This document shows positions 49,827 to 58,987 of a stretch of DNA of 64,000 bases, one piece after another. Origin of the DNA: Okeania sp. SIO1I7 (GTDB lineage Bacteria > Cyanobacteriota > Cyanobacteriia > Cyanobacteriales > Microcoleaceae); assembly GCA_010672585.1 (NCBI GenBank), contig JAAHGF010000001.1, forward strand, positions 434,001 to 498,000, read 5' to 3'. The stretch's first letter is position 1; each line of letters starts with the position of its first letter. The notes under the pieces are model-generated. The model was given only the letters and a program-made list of their open reading frames with translations. It did no database searches and was not told where the DNA came from. Made by a program: the position numbers and the translations under genes.

Positions 49827-50354
49827 TTAGAGAGTCTCTTGATTTACCATTTTGATAATTTTTAATAAACTGACTTTTGTTTCTGCAGTTGTTTCTCCTA
49901 ATAAACCAGCAATTTCTTGCACTACTTTCATCTGATGATCGACTACTTCGTTTACTTTAGTAACTGTTTCATTTCTTAGGTTAATCATTTCTTGTTTTCG
50001 TTGCCATTCATGGGTAATATCAACCATAATACAAGCAATTAAATTTTGGTCGCGAATGGGAAAAATTACTTCTTTCACATATACAATATCTGCTTCAGAA
50101 TTTGCTTGATTTTCAGGTTGATATTTTTTCTCTTTTCCTCGAATTACTTCATCTTTTTCCCAGACTTTTTGAAAGTCTGTTAAATCTTCTAAAACTATAG
50201 ATGCGGGTTTACCAATAATCTCTGTTTGGTTGACATTAAACATTTTACAAAATGCTGGATTAACTAGAGTAATATTCATCTGGGTGTCAACAACAATTAA
50301 GCCATTGGGGTCATATTCCCAGAGAATTTGCCAGAGATTTTTTTCGTTAGTCAA
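49827..50354 (-). CDS. PAS-domain redox/ligand sensor protein, hydrogenase-linked
   Basis: This is a 175-residue soluble protein with one PAS domain (about residues 12-115: DPNGLIVVDTQMNITLVNPA, then NQTEIIGKPAS, then VDITHEWQRKQ) and a C-terminal helical tail that looks like a coiled coil or dimerisation helix. There is no kinase, cyclase or H-cluster domain, so signalling must go through a partner, most simply the phosphatase encoded next. The start is a TTG at 50354, preceded by AAAGGAG that overlaps the stop codon of the 2Fe-2S gene (3 bases between genes). This suggests translational coupling. Confidence 0.83.
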   Translation of the reverse strand: MTNEKNLWQILWEYDPNGLIVVDTQMNITLVNPAFCKMFNVNQTEIIGKPASIVLEDLTDFQKVWEKDEVIRGKEKKYQPENQANSEADIVYVKEVIFPIRDQNLIACIMVDITHEWQRKQEMINLRNETVTKVNEVVDHQMKVVQEIAGLLGETTAETKVSLLKIIKMVNQETL

Positions 50355-50360
50355 AATAAT

Positions 50361-50627
50361 TTACTCCTTTGATTTATTAATCGTGGGTAAGATTTCTGTT
50401 TGGAATTTTTGTTCAATATTTTCGGGGTTAATTTTGATGAATACTTGGTTTTTGTATTTCATTACAATTCCATCACTACAAGATTCCAAACAAAATGAAC
50501 CTTTTAATTCTATTTTGTCTTCTAGGTGATATTCGCTAATCATACTTTGAAGTTTTGGTAATACTTCATAAACTCCTAGTTGATGACAAGCAGAACCCAT
50601 ACAAAGATATAAATTTTCTTTTTTCAT
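50361..50627 (-). CDS. 2Fe-2S thioredoxin-like ferredoxin (NuoE-like, small)
   Basis: This is an 88-residue protein with the thioredoxin-like ferredoxin cysteine pattern: CMGSAC at residues 9-14 and CLESC around residues 46-50. That is the ligand set of a [2Fe-2S] cluster in NuoE/HoxE-type domains and in small proteins beside hydrogenases. It is much shorter than HoxE and lacks its N-terminal helical bundle. It is translationally coupled to the PAS gene downstream. It could pass electrons or redox state from the hydrogenase to the PAS/phosphatase pair; that is inference from context. Confidence 0.85.
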   Translation of the reverse strand: MKKENLYLCMGSACHQLGVYEVLPKLQSMISEYHLEDKIELKGSFCLESCSDGIVMKYKNQVFIKINPENIEQKFQTEILPTINKSKE

Positions 50628-50636
50628 AGTTCATTC

Positions 50637-50770
50637 TTGAGTAGGGGAGTCTGGGGGAGTGGGGGAGTGGCTCACACGGATTATGGCACGGATACACGGA
50701 TAGCTCAGGGAGTGGGGGAGTAGGGGAGTGGGGGAGTGGGGGAGTGGGAGATTAGGGGAGAACTAAACAT
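50637..50770. repeat. G-rich GGGGGAGT simple repeat
   Basis: Multiple GGGGGAGTGGGGGAGTGG units with one interruption occur between hoxH and the 2Fe-2S gene. Runs of four or five G could form quadruplexes. Confidence 0.75.
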
Positions 50771-50937
50771 AAGAATAATTAACAGTAATTGACGTGCTAA
50801 TTATCAAAAAGGTTATTTTGCCTGTGTTAACTACTTAATAATTGAAGTTTCACCTAAGTATAGCATTCTTTTTTCACCCTTGATATAAAAATAGTTAGTA
50901 AGAAAGAGTCAAGAGAATAAAGACAAAAATTTAACAG

Positions 50938-51545
50938 GGAATAAGGTGAGTATAGCTGAAGTAAGAAGTCAACCTTTCCTCTCAAGAAAAAACCAAAATA
51001 AAGATACAGCAGATTTCATTAAGGGTGAGATACACTCATGGCGGGCAAGATGCCCGCACTTGCATTTATTTAATTGTTAATCTCTGTATTTCATATACTT
51101 GGAATATGTTGTATTTTTGGCGATAGGAAGTTGGAAATTTTCACCTCTACTGATACTTCTTGGATACTGATTTTATTATGTTGTATTTTTGGCGATAGGA
51201 AGTTGGAAATTTTTACCCCTATTGATACTTCTTGGATGCTAATTTTATATTGATAATTTTCTTCCTTCTTCCTGATTTTAATCGCAATAAACTACATCTA
51301 AGAATAAGGTGAGTATAGCTGAAGTCAGAAGTCAATCTTTCCGATCAAGAAAAAACAAAAAGAAAGATACAGCAAATTCCATTAAGGGTGAGATATACCC
51401 ATGGCGGGTAAGATGCCCGCACTTGCATTTATTTAATTGTTAATCTCTGTACTTCTTATGGGAGAAATATGTTGTATTTTTGGCGATAGGAAGTTGGAAA
51501 TTTTTACCCCTATTGATACTTCTTGGATACTGATTTTATATTGAT
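50938..51545. repeat. Two long direct repeats between hoxH and the signalling trio
   Basis: The block from GGTGAGTATAGCTGAAGT through GGGTGAGATA, GGCGGGCAAGATGCCCGCAC and TTTGGCGATAGGAAGTTGG occurs at about 50945-51240 and again at about 51307-51540. The sub-block containing TTTGGCGATAGGAAGTTGG occurs three times (about 51116, 51188 and 51477). Each long copy has the perfect GCGGGC/GCCCGC hairpin (GCGGGT in the second, a wobble). Confidence 0.85.
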
Positions 51546-51559
51546 ACATTTCTTTCCTC

Positions 51560-51603
51560 TTCCTTCTTCCCTCTTCCTTCTTCCCTCTTCCTTCTTCCTT
51601 CTT
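51560..51603. repeat. CTTCCTT heptamer repeat abutting the hoxH stop codon
   Basis: Irregular (CTTCCTT)/(CCCTCTTC) units run directly up to the hoxH TAA. On the coding strand this reads TAAAAGAAGGAAGAAGGAAG. The same junction occurs at hoxY. Confidence 0.8.
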
Positions 51604-53031
51604 TTAATTCCGATAAACCTCATCTAAAATATTGCCATTCGCCGCAATTAATTGAATATGTAATGGCATTTTACCTGCTGCATGAGTCGAACAACTCAAA
51701 CAAGGATCGAAAGCTCGAATACCTGCTTCAACTCTGTTTAACATTCCTTCTGGAATTTGATTATTGTGAATATAATGTTTGGCAATTTGAGTCACAGTTT
51801 GATTCATTGCTAGATTATTTTGACCAGTGGCAATAATCATATTTACTTTCTGAATAATCCCATTTTCATCTACTTTGTAATGATGGAATAAAGTACCTCT
51901 TGGCGCTTCACTAACTCCTACTCCTTCCAGACAGTTAATACCAGCAGTAGCGCGAGTGCGCGGAGAAACAATATCCGGGTCATCTATCAATTGTTCAATT
52001 CTTTCTAAACAAGCAATAATTTCTATCAAACGAGCATAATGATAGAAGAAAGAAGAAGTAGGAACACCACCTACCCGCTCTTGCATTTCCTTTAATTCTC
52101 GGTCTGCTTTTTCTGTACCTATCTGAGAACAAACATTTAAACGAGCAAGAGGTCCGACGCGATAAATTCCATCAGGATAACCCATTGGTTTGTAATAAGG
52201 GAACTTCAAATAAGACCAACTTTCCACCGCTTCCCCTAAAAATTCCTGATAATTATCTTCGCTTAAATTATCAGCAACAATATTACCTTCACTATCAGTA
52301 AATCTGAGTTTCCCGCCGTAATGTTCCCAATCACCATTTGCACCAACTAATCCCATAAATAATGATGGAAACTTACCAAAAACTTCAGCTTCAGTTTTTA
52401 GTTGCTCGTCTAATAAACCCTTAAATAAACTAATAGCAGTATTAGTAGTTTCAAAAGATTCTGGGAGACGATTTTTTATCCATTCTCGCCCCTCTTCAGA
52501 TAAGGGAGAACGTACACCACCAGGTACTGCCCAAGCAGCATGAATTTTTTTAGCTCCTAACAGTTCTATGACTGTTTGACCGAACTGCCGAAGTCGAATT
52601 CCTGCCCTGGCTAAATCTGGATTTTCCTCCATTAAACCAAAGACATTTCGTTTAGCTGGGTCACTATCCCAACCTAATAGAAAATCAGGACTACTAAGAT
52701 GGAAAAAACTTAAAGCATGGGATTGAGTTAATTGTCCTAAATTCATCATTCGGCGCAACTTTTCTCCTGCGGGAGGAACTTGAACTGCGAGAATTTTATC
52801 CCCTGTTTTGGCAGAAGCTAATAAATGACTTACTGGGCAAATACCACAAATTCTTGCTGTTATTCCTGCCATTTCTGTAAAAGGTCGCCCTTCACAAAAT
52901 TTTTCAAAGCCACGATATTCTACGACATGAAATCTACAGTCGGATACTTCTCCAGCATCATCTAATATTACTGATATTTTGGCATGACCTTCGATTCTAG
53001 TTACTGGGTCGATGACTATTGTTTTAGACAT
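51604..53031 (-). CDS. hoxH: Bidirectional [NiFe] hydrogenase large subunit HoxH
   Basis: This is the catalytic subunit carrying the Ni-Fe(CN)2CO site, where H2 is oxidised or protons reduced. The four cysteine ligands are present: Cys62 and Cys65 in [10 protein letters not shown], and Cys444 and Cys447 in DPCLSC. After His450 there is a 25-residue C-terminal extension (starting [11 protein letters not shown]) of the kind removed by the HoxW endopeptidase during maturation; hoxW is not in this window. The length of 475 residues is normal. It has a good AAAGGAG ribosome binding site. A secreted-nuclease gene separates it from hoxY upstream. Confidence 0.97.
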   Translation of the reverse strand: MSKTIVIDPVTRIEGHAKISVILDDAGEVSDCRFHVVEYRGFEKFCEGRPFTEMAGITARICGICPVSHLLASAKTGDKILAVQVPPAGEKLRRMMNLGQLTQSHALSFFHLSSPDFLLGWDSDPAKRNVFGLMEENPDLARAGIRLRQFGQTVIELLGAKKIHAAWAVPGGVRSPLSEEGREWIKNRLPESFETTNTAISLFKGLLDEQLKTEAEVFGKFPSLFMGLVGANGDWEHYGGKLRFTDSEGNIVADNLSEDNYQEFLGEAVESWSYLKFPYYKPMGYPDGIYRVGPLARLNVCSQIGTEKADRELKEMQERVGGVPTSSFFYHYARLIEIIACLERIEQLIDDPDIVSPRTRATAGINCLEGVGVSEAPRGTLFHHYKVDENGIIQKVNMIIATGQNNLAMNQTVTQIAKHYIHNNQIPEGMLNRVEAGIRAFDPCLSCSTHAAGKMPLHIQLIAANGNILDEVYRN

Positions 53032-53535
53032 AGTTTATTTTCTCCTTTACTAAATAAATAATCTCTAGATTTTGATAAATTTGTCAAAGCTATTTTGTAA
53101 GCATTCAGCGGTCAGCTATCAGCTATCAGCTTTATTACCTTTAGTGGACAGTTTAAGCTCGTTATTCTTGTGCTTAAATTCTTTGTTTAAAAATGTAGTA
53201 ATTTTAGTAGGTTGGGTTAAGCGAGAGCGCAACCCAACAAAAAAGATGTGTAGATTGGCGTTAAAATTTGCCCTTGATAAAAAGGAAACAAGAAAGTAAT
53301 TTTAGTAGTTTTGCTTGAGGAAACAAAACCTAACTTACTTAAACTAAACTCTAGTGCAGGATGGCAGAAATAACTAACCAGTTACAAAATTATAAAAGCC
53401 TTACCAATCAATAATTTTGAGGGCGAATGGCATTCGCCCCTACGACTTTTAACTTCCGCGTAGTGGCACTAGGTTTTGAGAATATTATAAAATTTATTTC
53501 TCAAAGCTACCTCTACTTTATTTATCAGTTTTCTT
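53032..53535. other. Intergenic region between the SNase-like gene and hoxH
   Basis: GTTGGGTT (53211-53218) and AACCCAAC (53231-53238) form an 8 bp hairpin that could end the SNase-like transcript. A dispersed CAGCGGTCAGCTATCAGC block is at 53096-53130. No gene is present. Confidence 0.45.
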
Positions 53536-54075
53536 CTAATTACAAATGCGGGCTTTTTCCCAATATTGTTGAAAATTCCAGATACCTAAACCTACTTTTT
53601 TGGCAGAATTTTGAGCATTAATATAAGCAGTTTTTGAACTAGGGCAAGTATCGTTTAGATGTTTACAGAAAAGGGAAGCTTTTCCTTCACTAACCAGTTG
53701 TAAATTAATGGAAGTATTACCTTTAAATACTTCTGAAACTATCCGTTGATGACTACTTTTTCCTGTATCACTAACTAATACTATTGTACCTCTAGGAATT
53801 AATGTTTCAAGTCTGGTTTTAGCATCCTCAAAAAAGGGACTATCTCCATAATCTGGTCCATCAATACAAGCAAGTTGTAGACGACATAATTGTGAATTTC
53901 CTTCCCAAGGAATTCGACATTGTGACATGGTAACTTCTAAAGTATCTCCATCAATAATCTGAGAAATTCTTGCCTGTTGAGTAGCTAAAGACTGGGGAGT
54001 ATTTAATAGAGATAAAAGTATTAAAATTGCACAGGATATAACTGCTAAAATCAAACTTATTTTGTGTTTTTTCAT
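53536..54075 (-). CDS. Secreted SNase-like (thermonuclease) domain protein
   Basis: This 179-residue protein begins with a signal-type segment (HKISLILAVISCAILILLSL) followed by a staphylococcal-nuclease-like OB domain. RISQIIDGDTLEV contains the calcium-binding IDGDT motif, and the QRIVSEVF strand corresponds to the second catalytic segment, where the classical arginine is retained (R in QRIVS). EDAKTRLETLI and GKASLFCKHLN follow. It has several cysteines, consistent with an exported disulfide protein. Its position between hoxY and hoxH on the same strand is unusual for a hox operon and has no obvious functional reason. Confidence 0.83.
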   Translation of the reverse strand: MKKHKISLILAVISCAILILLSLLNTPQSLATQQARISQIIDGDTLEVTMSQCRIPWEGNSQLCRLQLACIDGPDYGDSPFFEDAKTRLETLIPRGTIVLVSDTGKSSHQRIVSEVFKGNTSINLQLVSEGKASLFCKHLNDTCPSSKTAYINAQNSAKKVGLGIWNFQQYWEKARICN

Positions 54076-54429
54076 TAGCTTTTTTTGAGTAGGTTTGGTA
54101 GGAGCAAATGGCCGTTTGCCCTTACAGTGAACAACTCAACAAAAAGATGTGTAGGTTAGGGTTAAAAATTGTCATTATTAGAAGGTAAAAGGAAAGGGAT
54201 TTTTCGTTTCAACATCTCTTGATATCTTATTTATTTAAGATGTTGATTATTCTATTTAATATTACAGCTAAGTAAATTATTATAGGAGGCGAGCGAGACG
54301 CTCGCACTGGGATAAAATACAGCAAATTCTAAGTATGTGATGTACAAATATTAACATTGAAATATATGTAGTGCGGGCATTTTGACCGCTAGTAATGTAC
54401 CTGAGTGAGATGAAATTCGCTATAATTTT
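54076..54429. other. Intergenic region between hoxY and the SNase-like gene
   Basis: It contains a GCGAGC-GAGAC-GCTCGC hairpin near 54292-54308 followed by CACTGGGATAAAATACAGCA, related to the repeats at 51000-51400. No gene is present. Confidence 0.45.
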
Positions 54430-54464
54430 CCTTCTTCCTTCTTCCTTCTTCCTTCTTCCTTCTT
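54430..54464. repeat. CTTCCTT heptamer repeat abutting the hoxY stop codon
   Basis: About five CTTCCTT units end exactly at the hoxY TAA. On the coding strand the junction is TAAAAGAAGGAAGAAGGAAG, as at hoxH. Similar heptamers are at 59797-59836 and 61425-61457. Confidence 0.85.
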
Positions 54465-55016
54465 TTACCCAAACTTAATCATTTCTCGACCTGCCATTTT
54501 TGGCATTTCACCCTTTAATAAAGGTTCTAAAGTAGCCTTAATTCTATCGGCAGAAGGCGGACATCCAGGCATAAAAATATCCACCGGCACAACTTCATGC
54601 ACTGGTCGAACTTTATCCAGTAATTCTGGCACAATTCCCGGTGCATTTGGTAATTGTTGATTTTCGTCTGCCAACTCTAAATAACTTCTTTCTAAAACTG
54701 GTTTCGTACCACCAAGCATATTTCGCATAGCTGGCACATTAGCAGTAACAGCACAATCACCAAAAGAAATTAATGTCTTAGTTTTTTTCCTCACCTCAAT
54801 AATTATTTCTAAATTATCCTGATTAGCAATACCTCCTTCCACCAAACAAACATCAACATTTTCTGGATATTCTTTAATATCACTGCCCACCGGACTATAA
54901 ACAACCTCGACATGATTCGCCAGTTCAAACAACCATTCATCTAAGTCGAGAAACGACATATGACAACCAGAACATCCAGCCAACCAAACTGTGGCAAATT
55001 TTATTTTATTTGACAT
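54465..55016 (-). CDS. hoxY: Bidirectional [NiFe] hydrogenase small subunit HoxY
   Basis: HoxY is the small subunit that carries the proximal iron-sulfur cluster and pairs with HoxH. WLAGCSGCHMSF near residues 12-23 supplies two cysteines, and FGDCAVTANVPAMRN and MPGCPPSAD supply the others. The C-terminal extension of large uptake-type small subunits is absent, as expected. I start it at the ATG at 55016 (MSNKIKFATVW), which follows GAAGG by about 8 nt. A TTG at 55031 would add five residues that are not conserved. It lies between hoxU and the SNase-like gene. Confidence 0.95.
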   Translation of the reverse strand: MSNKIKFATVWLAGCSGCHMSFLDLDEWLFELANHVEVVYSPVGSDIKEYPENVDVCLVEGGIANQDNLEIIIEVRKKTKTLISFGDCAVTANVPAMRNMLGGTKPVLERSYLELADENQQLPNAPGIVPELLDKVRPVHEVVPVDIFMPGCPPSADRIKATLEPLLKGEMPKMAGREMIKFG

Positions 55017-55031
55017 AATTAATACCTTCAA

Positions 55032-55326
55032 TTAGGGAATAGTTCAACAATTAATAATTAATAATTAATAATTAATAATTATTAATTGTTGAAAGATGTC
55101 ACAAATAATTTCACTCCTTTAAATGTTAAATAATTTCGATAAATTACTGTAGCATCAAGTTTTGAGCTGATCATATCTACACCACTTTGCGACTCTATGA
55201 GGTACACCCCGAAGCGGCCAAGATGTCCGAACTACAATGCTTTCACCATTTACCCTGTACATCATTTGCCCGAAATATGCTGTAACTTTTAACTGTTAAC
55301 TATCGACTGATAACTGATAACTGTAT
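55032..55326. other. Repeat-bearing gap between hoxU and hoxY
   Basis: TAATTATTAATAATT runs (55041-55085), a sequence related to family F ('aaattactgtagcatcaagt', about 55141), and 'tgaggtacaccccgaagcgg' fill the gap. No gene is present. Confidence 0.5.
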
Positions 55327-56043
55327 TCACCTTGTCCATTGTTTATTTTCCCTAGCATTAACCAAAAATTCCAACTTAGAGCGATCGCGCTCCATTTCAG
55401 CTACTGTTGCTCCCTTACGGAAAATAGCACCAGTGGGACAAGCATCCACACATTTACCGCAAGCAGTACAAGCATCCACCTCTCCCCAAGGTTGATTCAA
55501 ACCAGAAACAATATAACAAGCAGCACCACGACTTCCCACATCCCAAACGTGCGCTCCCTCTATTTCGTCACAAACCCGCACGCAACGAGTACACAAAATA
55601 CAACGATTATGGTCTATACCAAACTGCTTGTGAGATAGATCCATTCCCCGGTCTGGGAAACGATAGGGAAACCGAGTATGATCCATCCCCACCTCTACTG
55701 CCATATTTTGCAATTCGCAATTCCCATTCGCAACACAAACTGCACAAACATGATTGCCCTCAGAAAATAACAACTCCACCAACATCCGTCGATATTCTTG
55801 CAACTTCTGAGTTTGAGTCTGAATTTCCATTCCCTCCGCAACCTCAGTCACGCAAGCAGGTAATAATTTTCTCACCCCAGAAATTTCCACCAGACACAAC
55901 CGACAAGCACCAATATCCGTAACTCCCTCCAAATGACAGAGAGTGGGAATGTGAACCCCTGCTTCCTTAGCAGCTTCAAGAATAGTAGTTCCCTCCTCCA
56001 CTGCAATTTGATTGCCATCAATAGTTAACGTTTTTACTGACAT
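55327..56043 (-). CDS. hoxU: Bidirectional hydrogenase diaphorase subunit HoxU
   Basis: HoxU is the iron-sulfur subunit linking HoxF to the hydrogenase HoxYH, homologous to the N-terminus of NuoG. The [2Fe-2S] ligands are in TLCHLEGVTDIGACRLC (Cys36, 47 and 50) and PACVTEV. A His/Cys cluster motif follows (EGNHVCAVCVANGNCELQN). Two [4Fe-4S] motifs are CILCTRCVRVC and CTACGKCVDACPTGAI. The 238-residue length is standard. GAGGAGAAAAAAAATATG gives a clear start at 56043. Confidence 0.96.
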   Translation of the reverse strand: MSVKTLTIDGNQIAVEEGTTILEAAKEAGVHIPTLCHLEGVTDIGACRLCLVEISGVRKLLPACVTEVAEGMEIQTQTQKLQEYRRMLVELLFSEGNHVCAVCVANGNCELQNMAVEVGMDHTRFPYRFPDRGMDLSHKQFGIDHNRCILCTRCVRVCDEIEGAHVWDVGSRGAACYIVSGLNQPWGEVDACTACGKCVDACPTGAIFRKGATVAEMERDRSKLEFLVNARENKQWTR

Positions 56044-56089
56044 ATTTTTTTTCTCCTCTATAAATTATGCCGAATTAAAAAAAGAAGAA

Positions 56090-56195
56090 TATTTACCTAA
56101 TAATTTAGGTTTAAAGTCTCTCCTTATAAAGGGGAAAAAAGAAAAAATTTTCCCTACCGCGTCAATTCCTATACGCTTTCAAGGAGAGGTAATAA
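56090..56195 (+). repeat. Family E interspersed repeat, short form
   Basis: It has TTTACCTAATAATTTAGGTT, TAAAGTCTCTCCTTATAAAG, CGCGTCAATTCC and TTTCAAGGAGAGGTAATAAT. It is immediately followed by a family A element. Confidence 0.6.
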
Positions 56196-56199
56196 TTAA

Positions 56200-56450
56200 T
56201 TAGGGTCTGCTGAAAAAATTGGTTGGTGGGAGTAGGACAGGGGGACGCACCAGACGCGGAGACGGCTCGATTTGTGGGAGAACAGACAACGGTTTCGGCC
56301 ATTTTATGTGAAGGAATTTTCTTGAATTTCAGCAGAAAATTTCAGTGTTTTGAGGCAAATAAGAGCCAATAACATAGGAGATAAACTGAATATAAAAAGC
56401 TCAATTACCGTAAGCTTTCCTGACTTTTAGATTTAATCAGCAAACCCTAA
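56200..56450. mobile_element. Family A miniature element between hoxF and hoxU
   Basis: TTAGGGTCTGCTGAAAAAATT is at the left end and TTTAATCAGCAAACCCTAA at the right, with TAATTA on both sides, 251 bp. It sits inside the hox gene string. Confidence 0.75.
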
Positions 56451-56474
56451 TTATTAATTATTAATTATTAATTA

Positions 56475-58097
56475 TTAATTATTGAATACCTTACCATTGC
56501 TAGAAAACTCTGACTCCTGCAATAAATCTAGATACTCTTGCTTAAAATAGTGCAACGTACTCAAAACAGGATTAGGTGCAGTCATTCCCAAACCACATAA
56601 ACTGGTATCCTTAACCACATAAGACAATTCCTCCAACCTTTCTAGATCTATAGAAGTCGCCTGTTTATTCAAAATCTTAGTCAGCAAAGCATATAACTGC
56701 ACCGTACCAGTTCGACAAGGAATACATTTGCCACAAGTTTCACCACGGCAAAATTCCATGTAAAACTGCGCCACCTCAACCATGCTAGTTTCCTTATCCA
56801 TAATCACCATACCACCCGAACCCATCATCGAACCAACTTTGCTCAGAGAGTCGTAGTCTACAGGAGTATCAAGCATTGAAACAGGAATACAACCACCAGA
56901 AGGACCCCCTGTTTGTACCGCTTTCACTTCCCCACCAGGAACACCACCTCCCATTTCCTCAACAATTTCCCGTAGAGTTATTCCCATCGGTACTTCAATT
57001 AAACCGTTATTTCTAACTTTACCTGTGAGGGCGAATATTTTTGTACCTTTACTGTTTTCAGTACCAATACTAGCGTACCACTCTGCACCTTTTTTCAGAA
57101 TAGGGGCAATATTGGCAAAGGTTTCCACGTTATTAATTAGAGTTGGATATCCCCAAAGTCCAGACTGAGCAGGATATGGCGGACGGGGGACGGGGTTGCC
57201 ACGTTTGCCTTCCACTGATTGAATGAGGGCAGTTTCTTCCCCACAAACAAATGCACCAGCACCGATACGGATGTCAATTTTGAAGTCAAAAGGACAGTCG
57301 AATATTTGACTACCCAAGAGTCCGTATTTTTTTGCTTGTTGAATGGCTTTTTGTAACCGTTGAATGGCGAGAGGATACTCCGCACGGACATAAATGAAAC
57401 CGTGATTTGCTCCCACAGCATAACCAGCGATCGCCATTCCTTCTAATACTAAATGGGGGTCGCTTTCTAATACGCTCCGGTCCATAAATGCACCGGGGTC
57501 TCCTTCATCACCGTTGCAGATAATATATTTCTGACCTTCTGGCATTTTGGCAACGGTTGCCCATTTTAAACCAGTGGGATAACCGCCACCACCCCTACCC
57601 CGCAAACCACTGCGAGTAATTTCCTCCACGACTTCACCGGGAGTCATTTCATGTAACGCGTGGTAAAGAGATTGATATCCACCAACAGCGATATATTCTT
57701 CAATGCGTTCGGGATTAATTTTTCCTGTGTGTTCCCTAACAATGCGGAGTTGATGAGAAAAGAATGGGTGTTGGGAGTCGCCTTTAATGACTTCGGTGGT
57801 ACCGCCATTGAGTGCGTCGATAATACTGGCAGCGTTTTCGGGTTCTACTTCTTCGTAGAGGGTGTCGTCGGGGTCTATTTGTACCAGGGGACCGCGTCCG
57901 CAAAATCCCATACAACCTACTCCTACCACTTCGACACGTTCTTCCAACCCTGCTGTTTTAACTGCATTCTTCATGTTTTTCATCACATCTACAGAATTAG
58001 CAGCTTGACAACCTGTAGACGTGCAGCAGTGAACTCGAATGCTTTTTTGTCTATTTTTTTCTGTTTCGGCAATGTCGAGCAAGTCTTGATAGTCCAT
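56475..58097 (-). CDS. hoxF: Bidirectional hydrogenase diaphorase subunit HoxF
   Basis: HoxF is the NAD(P)-binding diaphorase subunit holding FMN and Fe-S clusters. The N-terminal thioredoxin-like [2Fe-2S] domain has CCTSTGC (residues 24-30) and [12 protein letters not shown]. The nucleotide domain contains [15 protein letters not shown] (glycine-rich NADH loop) and [13 protein letters not shown] (FMN side), and the C-terminal [4Fe-4S] site is [12 protein letters not shown]. The 540-residue length fits. The AAAGGAGAATAATAG leader and ATG at 58097 are clear. It lies downstream of hoxE, with an 890 bp repeat-rich gap between them. Confidence 0.97.
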   Translation of the reverse strand: MDYQDLLDIAETEKNRQKSIRVHCCTSTGCQAANSVDVMKNMKNAVKTAGLEERVEVVGVGCMGFCGRGPLVQIDPDDTLYEEVEPENAASIIDALNGGTTEVIKGDSQHPFFSHQLRIVREHTGKINPERIEEYIAVGGYQSLYHALHEMTPGEVVEEITRSGLRGRGGGGYPTGLKWATVAKMPEGQKYIICNGDEGDPGAFMDRSVLESDPHLVLEGMAIAGYAVGANHGFIYVRAEYPLAIQRLQKAIQQAKKYGLLGSQIFDCPFDFKIDIRIGAGAFVCGEETALIQSVEGKRGNPVPRPPYPAQSGLWGYPTLINNVETFANIAPILKKGAEWYASIGTENSKGTKIFALTGKVRNNGLIEVPMGITLREIVEEMGGGVPGGEVKAVQTGGPSGGCIPVSMLDTPVDYDSLSKVGSMMGSGGMVIMDKETSMVEVAQFYMEFCRGETCGKCIPCRTGTVQLYALLTKILNKQATSIDLERLEELSYVVKDTSLCGLGMTAPNPVLSTLHYFKQEYLDLLQESEFSSNGKVFNN

Positions 58098-58148
58098 CTA
58101 TTATTCTCCTTTCTTATTTTTAGCTATTAGCACTGAGCGATCGGCAGT

Positions 58149-58265
58149 TATAGCGCTATGTGCAAGTCAATCAGAAGTCAAAAGTCAAAAGTCAGAAATA
58201 AGAAGTAATCCCTGACTAACTTTGAGCATTTATAGATGTCCGCGCCCTATTTGCGTAGTGCTATA
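58149..58265. mobile_element. Family I miniature element
   Basis: It is 117 bp long with TATAGCGCTATGTGCAAGTC at the left end and CCTATTTGCGTAGTGCTATA at the right. It shares TGACTAACTTTGAGCATTTA with the copy at 1704. Confidence 0.75.
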
Positions 58266-58589
58266 GCTTTTTTTTTCTTTCCTTGAGTTTGATGTTAATT
58301 TATTAAGTCATTCAAAAAAAATAGATCGTTAAGTAATTAAGTGAGATGGTTTTTCGGTGGTGGTGCATTGTCATGGTCGTGCGTTGCATTATTTTTGTTA
58401 CGAGGTACGGCAGTGGGAGCATCTTGCTCCCGTGCCAAGTATCCCTTGTTTCTTGTATACCATTACTATGCAGGACTACCGATTTTTCTTTGTTTCCATC
58501 TTACTAAATATTCCAACTTCACAACTGGATTCTTTTTCTAGCTTTAAATATTTCCACAATCAAAAAATATCAACTTTTAATCAGGTAAA

Positions 58590-58817
58590 ACTTTACCGAA
58601 TAATTAATAATTAATAATTAATAATTAAATAATTCAGGTTTAAAGCCTCCCCTTTTAAGGGGAAAAAAGCGGTCGTTAGCGCAGCGCACCCGTTGGGTGG
58701 GATGGCGAGGTCTCCTCGCCATATCCAATCGACCAAGAGAAAAGAAAATATTCCTGATATTCAATTCCGTAGCGGTTTTAACCAGAGGTAATTATCAATT
58801 ATCCATTATCAATTAAT
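58590..58817 (+). repeat. Family E interspersed repeat, long form
   Basis: This is the most complete copy: TAATTAATAATTAATAATTA, then CAGGTTTAAAGCCTCCCC, AAGCGGTCGTTAGCGC, GGCGAGGTCTCCTCGCC (hairpin), ATATCCAATCGACCAAGAG, TTCCGTAGCGGTTTTAACCA and GAGGTAATTATCAATTATCC. Confidence 0.8.
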
Positions 58818-58871
58818 GAACTAAATATCTATGTTTACCCATGCAATTTTGACTGTTAATTTTTGGCTAAA

Positions 58872-58985
58872 TTTACCTAAATATTGTGGTTTAAAGCCTC
58901 CCCTTTTAAGGAGATAATAAATAAAAATTTTCCTTTGAGTCAATCCTCTTAATTTTCAAGGAGAGGAAATTCTAAATTCTAAATT
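58872..58985 (+). repeat. Family E interspersed repeat, short form
   Basis: It has AATATTGTGGTTTAAAGCC, TCCCCTTTTAAGGAGATAAT, GAGTCAATCCTCTTAATTTT and CAAGGAGAGGAAATTC. It ends just before the hoxE stop. Confidence 0.65.
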
Positions 58986-58987
58986 CT

